A DNA stretch of 56,324 nt from contig JAFNSO010000025.1 of NCBI GenBank assembly GCA_017384945.1, positions 1 through 56,324 of the forward strand. The letters run 5' to 3'. The translations under genes and the position numbers were made by a program. Positions within the stretch are counted from its first letter, which is position 1; each line of letters starts with the position of its first letter. Below, in pieces: positions 38,652-47,837 of the stretch. The notes under the pieces were generated by a model. It was not told the DNA's origin. It ran no database searches and saw only the letters and a list, made by a program, of their open reading frames with translations. This DNA is from Ruminococcus sp. (GTDB lineage: Bacteria; Bacillota; Clostridia; Oscillospirales; Acutalibacteraceae).

Positions 38652-40274
38652 TTAATATGTCGTTTTTTCGGTAGCCTCGCTGCCCTTGCTCACTATGATC
38701 GTAATTGTTGAGCCGTACTCGAGGGTATCGCCCTTTTTGTAATCCTTGTAACCGATAACGTCGCCCTCGTCGATGTCCTCGTTGTACTGGTACTCTGCGT
38801 TAACGACAAAGCCCTCGTTCGCGAGCATTTTCGCGACGGTGTTGACGGTCTTTTTCTTGATCGCGGGGAGCTCGCGGAGCTGCTTGCCCTTGCTTACCTT
38901 GACCGTAATCGAGATATCTCCCTGAGCGGTAAGGTGGCTGCCCGCCTTCGGGCTCTGATCCATAATCACGCCCTCGGCGTACTGGTCGCTGTAGGACTCG
39001 GCGGTGTCGCGGTAGATCGTTATATTACCCTTGGACTGCGCCTCGTCGACAGCCTCGTTATATGTCAGCCCGACGTAGTTCGGAATAGTCTCGCCCGTCC
39101 ATTTCTCGGTCGAGGCGGTAGTCGCCTTGTTCGGGTCCTCAATAAAGAGACCGCTGAGCGGATTCATATTGATAAACAACACTCCGAGCGCTCCGAGCAG
39201 AAGGATCGTCACGACGGAAGCGATCACTCCGACAGCTCCGTGGGACAGCTTGCCCTGCTTTTTGAGGTCGGATTTCTTAACGGTCATATTGGCGGTTCGG
39301 GAAATCTCCTCCTGAATAGCCTGCGCTGTGTGAGACACCGAAAGCTGCGAGCGTAAATCGTCAAAGTCGGTGATACGGTTCTCACGCTTGACCTGCAAGC
39401 CGTTAGCGATAGCCGTGACCACATGCGGCGGCAGACGCTTTACGGTGCTGGTGCTCATAAGCAGACGCGAATCCTTGAGTCTCTCCTTCGCGGAAGCGGG
39501 AAGATTGCCCGTCAGAGCGTAGAACAGAGTCGCGGAAATTCCGTAAATCTCGGTGATCGAGTCAATCGGGAAATTATCCTCGTACTGCTCGGGAGCCGCG
39601 CAGCCCGAATAGAGCTGGCTTTTGAGGGGAGTTCCTCTCTTTCGCTCGTTGGCGGTGGCAAAGCCCGCGATTTTTATTTTTCCGTAGGCGGTCACAAACA
39701 TATTCTTCGGTGAAATCGCGTAGTGACCGAGACCGCGTCTGTGCATTGCCTCGAGCGCGGAAATCACGGGCATAAACAGCGGGCGTGCTATATCCCACTC
39801 GAGGTGACCGTTGCTGCGCTCTACATACTCCTCAAACGGAATGAGATCCTGGTTTTCCTCTATTACATAAGCGGTGTTGTTTTCCTGGAAAATATTATGA
39901 ATCTTAATCAGCGCGGAAAAATCCTTAAGCTCCGCTATTGTTCTGAAATAAGAAATAAAGTCAGACATAAGCTTGCGGAAAACGTCCTCGTTCTCAAAGC
40001 GGACTCTGAGAGAGATCTCGTCGTTTTCTCTCTCGAAAATCCCCATCGGCAAAAATTCGCAAACGATAACTACATCGCCCGTCTGCTTGTCAAAGGAAAT
40101 ATACCTTGAGCTTTCGCCGTTGGTCTCGATTACCGAGCCGACGATGTATCTTCCGTGGAGAACGGTTCCGTACGGTAAAAAAGGAGAATGCTGGCCTTTT
40201 GAATTGTCAAATCCGCAAGACGGACAAACAACGTTTTCGCCTATCTCGCGCATACAGCCCATACATAAAGACAT
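38652..40274 (-). CDS. Zinc-ribbon PASTA protein with degenerate kinase domain (pseudokinase)
   Basis: 540 residues. A zinc ribbon (C4, C7, C17, C20) precedes a Ser/Thr kinase-like domain (about 38-325), a membrane helix (about 355-375) and two PASTA repeats (about 395-540, ending TIIVSKGSE). The kinase fold is recognisable, but the beta-3 Lys is Cys (C72, VIVCEFLP), HRD is HYA (184-186) and DFG is AGF (203-205), so phosphotransfer is unlikely. It may bind muropeptides or lipid II through PASTA and act on the active PrkC encoded at 41927-43999. ATG 40274 follows GGGAGG. Confidence 0.88.
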   Translation of the reverse strand: MSLCMGCMREIGENVVCPSCGFDNSKGQHSPFLPYGTVLHGRYIVGSVIETNGESSRYISFDKQTGDVVIVCEFLPMGIFERENDEISLRVRFENEDVFRKLMSDFISYFRTIAELKDFSALIKIHNIFQENNTAYVIEENQDLIPFEEYVERSNGHLEWDIARPLFMPVISALEAMHRRGLGHYAISPKNMFVTAYGKIKIAGFATANERKRGTPLKSQLYSGCAAPEQYEDNFPIDSITEIYGISATLFYALTGNLPASAKERLKDSRLLMSTSTVKRLPPHVVTAIANGLQVKRENRITDFDDLRSQLSVSHTAQAIQEEISRTANMTVKKSDLKKQGKLSHGAVGVIASVVTILLLGALGVLFINMNPLSGLFIEDPNKATTASTEKWTGETIPNYVGLTYNEAVDEAQSKGNITIYRDTAESYSDQYAEGVIMDQSPKAGSHLTAQGDISITVKVSKGKQLRELPAIKKKTVNTVAKMLANEGFVVNAEYQYNEDIDEGDVIGYKDYKKGDTLEYGSTITIIVSKGSEATEKTTY

Positions 40275-40312
40275 ACTTTTACCTCCCTGCGTAGTTTCAC
40301 ACAATATATATT

Positions 40313-40342
40313 ATTATATCATACCGCAGCACTCAATTGCAA
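40313..40342 (-). promoter_or_regulatory. Promoter of the PASTA pseudokinase gene
   Basis: On the minus strand TTGCAA (40342-40337), 18 bp, TATAAT (40318-40313). It shows the gene has its own promoter, separate from the thiN operon. Confidence 0.55.
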
Positions 40343-40415
40343 CAAACCTATATCTATTTATTATTACAATTTTGTTAAAATGGCGGTAAAAATGACGGTT
40401 TTGATTACACATAAA

Positions 40416-41045
40416 TTATAAAATGGTTTCAACAAATAACAAACAGCCGCCCTCTTCTACTATAATGCTTACGTTATCACTCTTAAAAATATTCGACAAT
40501 CCCTGAGAAACCGTGGAATTAAGCCGCAAACCGTTCGCGGGATAATCGACCTTTCCGCTGTACGTCACCACGGCGGTCTCACAGCCGAACGGAAACACGG
40601 AGAAGGTTTTTCCGCTTTGGTTTTTAAAATTATGCTCTCCCCTTTTCAGGTAAAAGACGCTTTCGGCTTCTGTCTGAATCGAGGCGCTCACGCCGTTTTC
40701 GCTGAGATACTTTAAAACGCAGTAGTTGGAAAACGCGTGGTCTCCCCTTCCTCCGAGAGCGCAAAGCAAAACAACCTCGTCAAAGCCTCTTTCAGCCGCG
40801 ATACAAGCGCAGTGAGCGCTGTCGGAGTCGTCCTTTCTGACCTCGAGCCTTTCGGTTGTGATACCTTCGGGAAGCTCTCCCTTGTAGGAGTCAAAGTCTC
40901 CTACGAGCAAATCCACCCCGACATTCGCCCTCAGAGCGTGCTCGAAGCCCTTGTCGGCGCAGATTACGAAATCGTCTTTTTGTACGACCTTAGTTATGAA
41001 GTCGGGCTCGCAGTCGGGCGAGCCACAGATTATTACAGCTCTCAT
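40416..41045 (-). CDS. thiN: Thiamine pyrophosphokinase
   Basis: 209 residues. The N-terminal catalytic domain shows VGDFDSYKGE near 55-64 (metal-binding Asp), KDDSDSAHCACIAAERG near 77, and LCALGGRGDHAFSN near 102; the C-terminal domain is the thiamine-binding beta sandwich ending VEEGGCLLFVETIL. It converts thiamine to thiamine diphosphate using ATP. ATG 41045 overlaps the rsgA stop (ATGA), which fixes the start; upstream in-frame codons would lie inside rsgA. It is the last gene of the long operon starting at 53640. Confidence 0.92.
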   Translation of the reverse strand: MRAVIICGSPDCEPDFITKVVQKDDFVICADKGFEHALRANVGVDLLVGDFDSYKGELPEGITTERLEVRKDDSDSAHCACIAAERGFDEVVLLCALGGRGDHAFSNYCVLKYLSENGVSASIQTEAESVFYLKRGEHNFKNQSGKTFSVFPFGCETAVVTYSGKVDYPANGLRLNSTVSQGLSNIFKSDNVSIIVEEGGCLLFVETIL

Positions 41046-41926
41046 CGTTTTTGCCATTCCTTGATATCCTTGACCTCGTTGTACATCGCGACGTAGCTCT
41101 GGTGACGGCTCTCGGGGATCCTGCCGTCCTTTACCGCCTCCAGAATAGCGCACCCCTTCTCACAGGTATGCGAGCAGGAGGTAAACTGACAGCTCGTCAG
41201 AAGCTCCTTGAACTCAGGGAAACAAAACTTTATATTGTCCTTGTCGATCATATTGTAGCGTTCCAGATCGACAGTCGAAAAGCCGGGTGTGTCGGCTATG
41301 TAACCGCCGCCAACCTTGAACAGCTCGACGGTTCTCGTGGTGTGGCGGCCGCGTCCGAGCTTACCGCTGATTTCGCCCGTCTCCAAGGCGAGTTCGGGAT
41401 AAAGGGTGTTCAAAAGAGTGGATTTTCCGACTCCGCTGTTGCCCGTAAAGGCGGCGATTTTGCCCGATAAGAGCGAACGGATCTCGTCGGCTGAGGCGGG
41501 CTCCTCGCTTGAATAGGCAAAGGAAAGGATCCCCGCTCTTCGGTAAGTTCCGACAAGCTCGTCGGCTGACGCGAGGTCAGACTTTGAAACGACGACCACT
41601 GGCTCGATGTCATTATCGACAGCGGCGGCGGTCATCTTGTCAATCACAAGATAATTCGGCGACGGATCGACGGTCGAAACGACGATAACGAGCATATCAA
41701 TATTAGCGAGCGGAGGACGTCTGAGCTCGTTCTTTCGCTTTTCGATCTCGTCAACCGAGCAGTAGCCGTCGTCGGGAACGGTGATTTTTACCCTGTCTCC
41801 GACCTTCGGGGAATTATTCTTTTTCCGAAAAATGCCCCTCGCCTTACACTCATATATTCTTTCGGCGGCTTCTACATAATAGAAGCCGCCTGTGCTTTTG
41901 ATAATAATTCCGTTTAGAGTCTGCAA
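41042..41926 (-). CDS. rsgA: Ribosome small subunit-dependent GTPase A
   Basis: 294 residues. An OB-fold domain (about 1-70) precedes a circularly permuted GTPase domain: G4 VVSKSDL near 114, G1 FTGNSGVGKSTLLN near 166, G3 DTPGFS near 217; a C-terminal zinc site CQFTSCSHTCEKGCAI near 251. It helps maturation of the 30S subunit. It lies directly after prkC (one-base gap) and overlaps thiN, as in many Firmicutes. Confidence 0.97.
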   Translation of the reverse strand: MQTLNGIIIKSTGGFYYVEAAERIYECKARGIFRKKNNSPKVGDRVKITVPDDGYCSVDEIEKRKNELRRPPLANIDMLVIVVSTVDPSPNYLVIDKMTAAAVDNDIEPVVVVSKSDLASADELVGTYRRAGILSFAYSSEEPASADEIRSLLSGKIAAFTGNSGVGKSTLLNTLYPELALETGEISGKLGRGRHTTRTVELFKVGGGYIADTPGFSTVDLERYNMIDKDNIKFCFPEFKELLTSCQFTSCSHTCEKGCAILEAVKDGRIPESRHQSYVAMYNEVKDIKEWQKR

Positions 41927-43999
41927 TTACTCTTCCTCCTGAGCAAAGTCGATGTCATCCGCGGGAGCCTCAGTCTCGGTTGGCTTTTCCGTTTCGGTCG
42001 GCTTTTCCGTAGTCGGCTCTGCGGTTGTAGTAGGCTCTGTCGGAATGAAGTCATATGACGAAACATCCGAGTTCCCCGTAGAGTAATCTATGACATATTT
42101 TCTGTAGGTCTGACCGTTGAGCATTACGATTACGGTCGAGGTTCCGCTGCCCGTAAAGGACATAGCGTAGCTTGTGTTGTAGGCGGGATTGATTGTCTTT
42201 GAGTAGTTGGAATCAATCTTGCCGTCGACGGATACGGTCATCTGAATATCATAGTCGATATTGGAAGGCATATCAACAGCGATATTAACGGTCGTCTGAC
42301 TGCCCTTGCCAGAACTTACAACAACATTGACAACGGTGCCCTCCTCGACCTTGCTGTACTGGAGCGGGGACTGCTGGATAACAGTTCCCTCGGGCTCAAG
42401 GCTCTCGTCGTCGTAGGTGTATTTGCACTCAAGATTCTTCTCATTGAGCTTCTTCTGAGCCTCGTAGAGAGTCATATCAGTAACCTTCGGAACGGTTATC
42501 TTCTCGATATACTCGTCCTTTGAGATGATAACGTAAACCGTTGAGCCGACAGTCGCCTTTACTCCCGCGGGCGGATAGGTGTCACAAACGTAGCCCTTCG
42601 GGGTGAGGGTATCGTAAACCTCGATCACCTGAGCGGAGAGGTTTCTGTCCTGAATCGCCTTAACAGCGTCCTTTTTCGAGGTGTTCTTGCAGTAAGGAAC
42701 AGACATCTCCGTGTCGGTACCGTTTACTGTAAGCTCGATAACGGAGCCCGACTTGACCCTCTTTGAACCCGGCTCGGGATCCTGCTCGAGGATTTCGCCG
42801 ATTTCCTTGTTCTTTACGTATCTGCTTTTAAGCTCAAACTTGAAATTATTGGGATTCTTTGCCTTCGCGTCAACGATGTTCATTCCGACAAACTTCGGAA
42901 CCTCAACATCGGTCGACTGAGCTGAGGTGCAGCCCTTGAAAAGCGCTATCGACATAACTATCGCAATCACGATAAAGCCCGTAATAAGCGCGCTCTTTAC
43001 AGCGTAGTAGGAATTGGAGTGCTCCTTCTTTCTCTCAAGCTCCTCAGCCTCATCGTCATCGGAGGGCTCTTCCTCCTCTTCATTCACAACGGGCTTCGGG
43101 GTCTTTTTGAGACTCTTGACGTGGCGGGTGGGTTCCGCGTCAACGAAGTACTTGTAGTCAAAACGAACGTTGGGGTTCAGTCTGAAACGCTCCAGATCGC
43201 CGAGCATATCGAGCGCTGTCTGGTACCTGTCCTCGGGATTCTTCTGCATAGCGTGCATGGTGATCTGCTCGAGTCCGAGGGGGATCCCCGGGTTTATGTC
43301 TCTTGGCATTTCGGGGGTCGATTGCAGCTGCATAAGCGCAACGGACACCGCGCTGTCCGCGTCGAACGGAAGCTTGCCCGTGAGCATTTCGTAAAGCATT
43401 ACGCCCACCGAATAGATGTCGGACTTGCCGTCCGTTTTGCTTCCGCGAGCCTGCTCGGGAGCGATATAGTGAACAGAGCCTATCGCCTGCTCGGTCATTG
43501 TCTTTGTCTTTGTATCGATCAGACGCGCAATACCGAAGTCCGTAACCTTGATAGTACCGTCCTGCAAAAGCATAATGTTGTGCGGCTTTATGTCACGATG
43601 AACAACGCCCTTTGTGTGAGCGTGCTGGAGCGCCTTTAGAATCTGGGTCGTAAGGTGAAGAGCCTCGCGCCAGTCGAGCACTCCCTGCTGACCGATGTAT
43701 TCCTTCAAGGTAATTCCGTCGATATACTCCATTACGATATACTGGATCATATCGCCGAAGCTTACGTCGTATACCTTTACAATATTCGGGTGCGAAAGCA
43801 TAGCGATCGCCTTGCTCTCGTTTTTGAAGCGGCGGATGAACTCTTCGTTATTCAAAAATTCATCCTTGAGGATTTTTACCGCTACCTCTCTGTCGTCAAT
43901 CGTGTCGGTACAGCGATAAACATACGCCATACCTCCGACGCCGATGAGCTCGTGGATTTCGTAGCGCCCGTCGAGCTTTTTTCCGCTGTATTTATCCAT
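41927..43999 (-). CDS. prkC: PASTA-domain serine/threonine kinase PrkC
   Basis: 690 residues. The kinase domain (about 10-275) has all catalytic motifs: IGVGGMAYVYR near 19, VAVKIL near 39, HRDIKPHN near 137, and TDFGIARL near 157. A membrane helix (about 335-355) and three PASTA repeats (about 365-430, 432-500, 505-572) follow, then a Thr/Glu/Pro-rich tail. It senses muropeptides outside and phosphorylates cytosolic targets in growth and sporulation. Its phosphatase partner lies directly upstream. Compare the pseudokinase at 38652-40274. Confidence 0.97.
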   Translation of the reverse strand: MDKYSGKKLDGRYEIHELIGVGGMAYVYRCTDTIDDREVAVKILKDEFLNNEEFIRRFKNESKAIAMLSHPNIVKVYDVSFGDMIQYIVMEYIDGITLKEYIGQQGVLDWREALHLTTQILKALQHAHTKGVVHRDIKPHNIMLLQDGTIKVTDFGIARLIDTKTKTMTEQAIGSVHYIAPEQARGSKTDGKSDIYSVGVMLYEMLTGKLPFDADSAVSVALMQLQSTPEMPRDINPGIPLGLEQITMHAMQKNPEDRYQTALDMLGDLERFRLNPNVRFDYKYFVDAEPTRHVKSLKKTPKPVVNEEEEEPSDDDEAEELERKKEHSNSYYAVKSALITGFIVIAIVMSIALFKGCTSAQSTDVEVPKFVGMNIVDAKAKNPNNFKFELKSRYVKNKEIGEILEQDPEPGSKRVKSGSVIELTVNGTDTEMSVPYCKNTSKKDAVKAIQDRNLSAQVIEVYDTLTPKGYVCDTYPPAGVKATVGSTVYVIISKDEYIEKITVPKVTDMTLYEAQKKLNEKNLECKYTYDDESLEPEGTVIQQSPLQYSKVEEGTVVNVVVSSGKGSQTTVNIAVDMPSNIDYDIQMTVSVDGKIDSNYSKTINPAYNTSYAMSFTGSGTSTVIVMLNGQTYRKYVIDYSTGNSDVSSYDFIPTEPTTTAEPTTEKPTETEKPTETEAPADDIDFAQEEE

Positions 44000-44012
44000 C
44001 GAAGCCCTCCTC

Positions 44013-44738
44013 TCAGTAGATTACAGTAACGGTGATATTGTCCTGACCGCCGCCGTCCTTTGCCTTTTCGACGAGGGTGTCGGTAAGTCCCTGACCGCGG
44101 TTTTCGTGGCAGATTTTAACCATATCTCCCGTTGTTACACAGTTTGAGAGACCGTCGGTGCAAATGAGAAGTACGTCTCCGTATATAAAATTAGTTTCGA
44201 TATAATCGAGGTGAACGTTGGGCTTTATACCCAACGCTCGGGTAATAAAGTTCTTGTTCGGATGATTCTGCGCCTGCTCAAAGGTTATCTCGCCGCGTCT
44301 GACCATCTCCTGAACAACGGAATGATCCTCGGTGAGCTGCTTGATTTTACCGCCTCGGATAGCGTAGGTGCGGCTGTCTCCGACGTGGACAACGTGAACC
44401 GTAGTGTCCTTGACAAGCACAAACTCACACGTCGTGCCCATACCCGTAAGCTCAACGTCGTTCTGAGCCATATCGAAAATCGCCTTGTTAGCCTGCGAGA
44501 CGATCTCGGTCATAAGCGTTGAGAGCTCCGCCTTTGAGAGCTCGTCCGAGTACATCTTCTCGATTTCGCCGCTTATGTATTCAACCGCCGAGGCGCTGGC
44601 AATGTTTCCGCCGTTAGCGCCGCCCATTCCGTCGCACACGACCGCCCACGCGCAGCTTGGTGAAATAACCCCGAAACGGCAGTCGTCCTGATTCTGAGTA
44701 CGGACTAAGCCGATGTCACTCTTACTGAATATTTCCAA
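44013..44738 (-). CDS. PP2C-type protein phosphatase (Stp/PrpC)
   Basis: 241 residues of the PPM family with metal-binding motifs: NQDDCRFGVI near 17, VCDGMGGANGGNIAS near 35, GDSRTYAI near 121, ICTDGLSN near 191, and GGQDNITVTVIY at the end. It removes phosphate from the targets of PrkC and from PrkC itself. It precedes prkC by 13 bp, the invariant partner arrangement of Firmicutes. AGGAGG precedes ATG 44738. Confidence 0.96.
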   Translation of the reverse strand: MEIFSKSDIGLVRTQNQDDCRFGVISPSCAWAVVCDGMGGANGGNIASASAVEYISGEIEKMYSDELSKAELSTLMTEIVSQANKAIFDMAQNDVELTGMGTTCEFVLVKDTTVHVVHVGDSRTYAIRGGKIKQLTEDHSVVQEMVRRGEITFEQAQNHPNKNFITRALGIKPNVHLDYIETNFIYGDVLLICTDGLSNCVTTGDMVKICHENRGQGLTDTLVEKAKDGGGQDNITVTVIY

Positions 44739-44740
44739 AG

Positions 44741-45781
44741 TTATTTACCTCCTGTGTTTTCCGTATAGTTTCTTTTGAGCTGACCGCAGGACGCGTTTAT
44801 GTCGCTTCCGAGCGTGCGTCTGACGGTCGCCGTTATTGAGTATTTTCCGAGTATATTTACAAACGCCTGCTGTCGGTCGAGACGGCTTTTTTTGTAGCCT
44901 GTGCCGCGAACCGAGTTAACAGGTATTAAATTCACGTGACAATTGAGCCCTTTGAGCAGGTTTCCGAGCCTGTGAGCGCAGTCGTCGGAGTCGTTTACCG
45001 AGTCTATCATCGCGTACTCAAAGCTTATCCTTCTCCCTGTCGCCTCGAAATAATCGCGGCACGCCTTGATAAGCTCCTCGATCGGATACTTTTTGTTAAT
45101 CGGCATCGTTTTGCTTCTGGTCTCGTTGTCGGGAGCGTGGAGCGAGACCGAAAGAGTAAGAGCGAATTTATACTTTGCGAGCTCGTAGATTTTCGGGACG
45201 ATACCGCAGGTGGAGAGCGTTATGTGTCTCATACCGATGTTCAGTCCGTCCTCGCTTGAAACGAGCCTTAAAAACCTTATCACATTGTCAAAATTATCGA
45301 GCGGCTCGCCCATTCCCATAAGCACGATGTTGCTGATTCTTATTCCCAAGTCCGTCTGAGCGGACTCGATCTGAGAAAGGATCTCGGACGCCGTAAGGCT
45401 TCTCGAAAAGCCCGAGCGACCAGTCGCGCAGAAGGTACAGCCCATTTTGCAGCCGACCTGAGTTGAGACGCAAATCGAGTAGCCGTGCTTGTAGCTCATA
45501 ACGACCGTTTCGACAAATTCTCCGTCGCCGAAACGGAAAAGGTATTTCACTATTTTATCATACCTTGATACAAGCTTTTTTTCAATATTTGCAACAGAAA
45601 TGTAACTACTTGACCGCAGAAATTCTATAAGACCCTGAGGGATATTGCGCATTTCCTCAAATTCGGTCACACCCTTGCAAAGCCAGAGGTGAACCTGCTT
45701 CGCGCGGAATTTCGGAAAACCCGCCTCGGTTATTAAGTTTTCGAGCTCGGGATAATAGAGCGATTTTATATCTGTTTTCAT
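44741..45781 (-). CDS. rlmN: Dual-specificity 23S rRNA/tRNA methyltransferase RlmN
   Basis: 346 residues, radical SAM enzyme. The CxxxCxxC cluster motif is in CKMGCTFCATG near 113; catalytic Cys in TLGSDINASCGQL near 328-340; the N-terminal helical domain contains FRAKQVHLWL. It methylates C2 of A2503 in 23S rRNA and A37 in tRNAs. ATG 45781 follows GGCAGG and lies 4 bp after the rsmB stop; a longer reading from 45877 runs inside rsmB. Confidence 0.96.
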   Translation of the reverse strand: MKTDIKSLYYPELENLITEAGFPKFRAKQVHLWLCKGVTEFEEMRNIPQGLIEFLRSSSYISVANIEKKLVSRYDKIVKYLFRFGDGEFVETVVMSYKHGYSICVSTQVGCKMGCTFCATGRSGFSRSLTASEILSQIESAQTDLGIRISNIVLMGMGEPLDNFDNVIRFLRLVSSEDGLNIGMRHITLSTCGIVPKIYELAKYKFALTLSVSLHAPDNETRSKTMPINKKYPIEELIKACRDYFEATGRRISFEYAMIDSVNDSDDCAHRLGNLLKGLNCHVNLIPVNSVRGTGYKKSRLDRQQAFVNILGKYSITATVRRTLGSDINASCGQLKRNYTENTGGK

Positions 45782-45785
45782 ATCA

Positions 45786-47114
45786 TCAACCTGCCGATAC
45801 CCTTCTGAACGCGGAGATGAAAAAGCCGTCGGTCTCCCAGAACGGAAAGAGCGTAAGCATATTTTCGGGTTCGTCAATCATTCTTTTTACGCCGAGGTCG
45901 AGCCTTTCAGCCTCAAATTCGGGGTGCTCGCGCAAAAACCTCTCGGCGTTTTTGTTGTTTTCCCGGGGATTCAGCGTGCAGGTCGAGTACACGAGCGTGC
46001 CGCCCGTCATAACAAAACGCGCGCTGTTGCACAGGATTTTGTATTGAAGCTCGGGGAGGTCGTTGTCAAGGATGTCCTTTTTGTAGCGTATCTCGGGCTT
46101 TCGGGCAAGTATCCCGAGTCCCGAGCAGGGCACGTCGCAGAGAACCCTTTCGGCTAAGCAAAGCTCTCCGCCGAAGTCGGACGCGTCTCTGAGAGCGGTT
46201 CTGACCGAGCTTATACCAAGTCTTTTGGCTGTGCTTCTTATCAGATCGAGCTTGTGCCCGTAGATGTCAAAGGCAAAAATCTTTCCCCTGTCGCCCATAT
46301 ACTGAGCGGCTGTGAAGGTCTTGCCGCCGGGCGCCGAGCAAACGTCGAGCATAACCTCGCCCGCCTTCGGAGACAGCGCCTTGACGCAGAGCTGAGAAGC
46401 CAGATCCTGCACGTAAAGCTTTCCCTGTTCATACGCCTTAAGGCTCTCGATCGAGCCTGTGTTTTCAAGCTCGAGCGCGTTTTCGTCGAGATGGGATTTT
46501 TTCGCCCTCACGCCCTCGGACTCAAGCTCTGCGATAAGCTCGTCAGAGGTGGTTTTGAGGGTGTTGACCCTCGCGAAAAGCCTCGGTCTGCCCAAGAGGG
46601 ATTTTAATATTTCCACGGCAATATTTTCACCGTAGGAGCTTATAAAATGACTCACGAGCTCCTTCGGACAGGAGTATTTTACGCTAAGACAGCTTTCCTT
46701 ATCGCTTTCGTCGGGCAGGGTGTATTTCACCTCGGCGCGCGAAACCGAGCGCAGAATACCGTTTATAAAGCCGACGGAACGCGCCAGCCTGTTCTTATGA
46801 GCGAGCTTTACGCTCTCGTTCACGGCGGCGCTGTCGGGAATCTTGTCCATAAACAAAAGCTGCAAAACTCCCATTCGCAAAATCAGCTTGGTTTTTAAAT
46901 CTATTTTCTTTAAAGGAATTTTAGAGTATTGAGCGATAATATAGTCGAGCGTAAGCTGACGCTCAATACAGCCGTAAACCAGCGCCGAAAGAAACGACGC
47001 GTCAATATGAGACAGCCTGTTCTCCCTTATTGCGTGGTTCAGAGCCAAAGCCGAATACGCCGAGTCCCTTTCAATCGAGAAAAGGATTTTCAGCGCGAGA
47101 TTTCGGACGTTCAT
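45786..47114 (-). CDS. rsmB: 16S rRNA (cytosine-967-C5)-methyltransferase RsmB
   Basis: 442 residues. An N-terminal NusB-like RNA-binding domain (about 1-140) precedes the methyltransferase domain with SAM motif DVCSAPGGKTFTAAQ near 252, DVPCSGLG near 320 and the catalytic Cys in VYSTCTLNPREN near 378. It methylates C967 of 16S rRNA. ATG 47114 shares its A with the stop of the zinc peptidase gene (TGATG), which fixes the start; codons upstream belong to that gene's other frame. Confidence 0.96.
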   Translation of the reverse strand: MNVRNLALKILFSIERDSAYSALALNHAIRENRLSHIDASFLSALVYGCIERQLTLDYIIAQYSKIPLKKIDLKTKLILRMGVLQLLFMDKIPDSAAVNESVKLAHKNRLARSVGFINGILRSVSRAEVKYTLPDESDKESCLSVKYSCPKELVSHFISSYGENIAVEILKSLLGRPRLFARVNTLKTTSDELIAELESEGVRAKKSHLDENALELENTGSIESLKAYEQGKLYVQDLASQLCVKALSPKAGEVMLDVCSAPGGKTFTAAQYMGDRGKIFAFDIYGHKLDLIRSTAKRLGISSVRTALRDASDFGGELCLAERVLCDVPCSGLGILARKPEIRYKKDILDNDLPELQYKILCNSARFVMTGGTLVYSTCTLNPRENNKNAERFLREHPEFEAERLDLGVKRMIDEPENMLTLFPFWETDGFFISAFRRVSAG

Positions 47115-47818
47115 CAATCCCTGCTCCTTGCGATGAGAATGAGTCTGAGAAGCTGCATAACAGCCGTCGCCGCGGACGCAACGTAAGTCAAAGCCGCAGC
47201 GGTGAGAGTTTTCTTTGCTCCCCGGTACTCGGAGTCGGAGAGCATTCCCGTCTCTCTTATGCACTTCAAGGCGCGCGAGGACGCGTTGAACTCAACGGGA
47301 AGAGTCGCGATCGTAAACAGCACAGCGGCTGAGAAAAGCACGATCCCGACATACAGAAGCGGCTGCAGCGCTGAGGTGACCAGACCGAGGACAATCAGAA
47401 TCCAGCTAAGCTTGCTTCCGATGTTAGCGACGGGAAGGAAAGCCGAACGGATTTTGTTAGGCACATAGCCCTGAGCGTGCTGGACTGCGTGACCCGCCTC
47501 GTGGCAGGCAACTCCGACAGCCGCGATAGAAGCGCGGTCATAAACCGCGTCGGACAGTCTTATCACATTCGTCCTCGGGTCAAAATGGTCGGTATACTCG
47601 CCCGCTACGCGCTCGATTCTGACCCCTGTAACGCCGTTTTTCAAAAGAACTCTTTCGGCAGCCTGCGCTCCCGTTAATCCGCGCGAATTGCGGATCGAGC
47701 CGTATTTTTTAAAGGTGGAATTCATCGAAATCTGCACAACCAGAGTAAAGATTATGCAGGGGAGCATAAACACAAGATAGCTCCAGTTGTAATACATTAA
47801 ATAGCTGAAATATCCCAT
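47114..47818 (-). CDS. YugP-type zinc metallopeptidase, membrane-bound
   Basis: 234 residues. A membrane helix at the N-terminus (about 10-30) is followed by an M48-like catalytic domain with the zinc motif HEAGHAVQHAQGY near 110-122, and two or three further membrane helices (about 145-190 and 210-228). The family is widespread in Firmicutes next to rsmB/fmt; its role, perhaps membrane protein quality control, is not established. AAAGGAG precedes ATG 47818. It couples to rsmB through a TGATG junction. Confidence 0.93.
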   Translation of the reverse strand: MGYFSYLMYYNWSYLVFMLPCIIFTLVVQISMNSTFKKYGSIRNSRGLTGAQAAERVLLKNGVTGVRIERVAGEYTDHFDPRTNVIRLSDAVYDRASIAAVGVACHEAGHAVQHAQGYVPNKIRSAFLPVANIGSKLSWILIVLGLVTSALQPLLYVGIVLFSAAVLFTIATLPVEFNASSRALKCIRETGMLSDSEYRGAKKTLTAAALTYVASAATAVMQLLRLILIARSRD

Positions 47819-47837
47819 AATTTTCTCCTTTGGGTCA

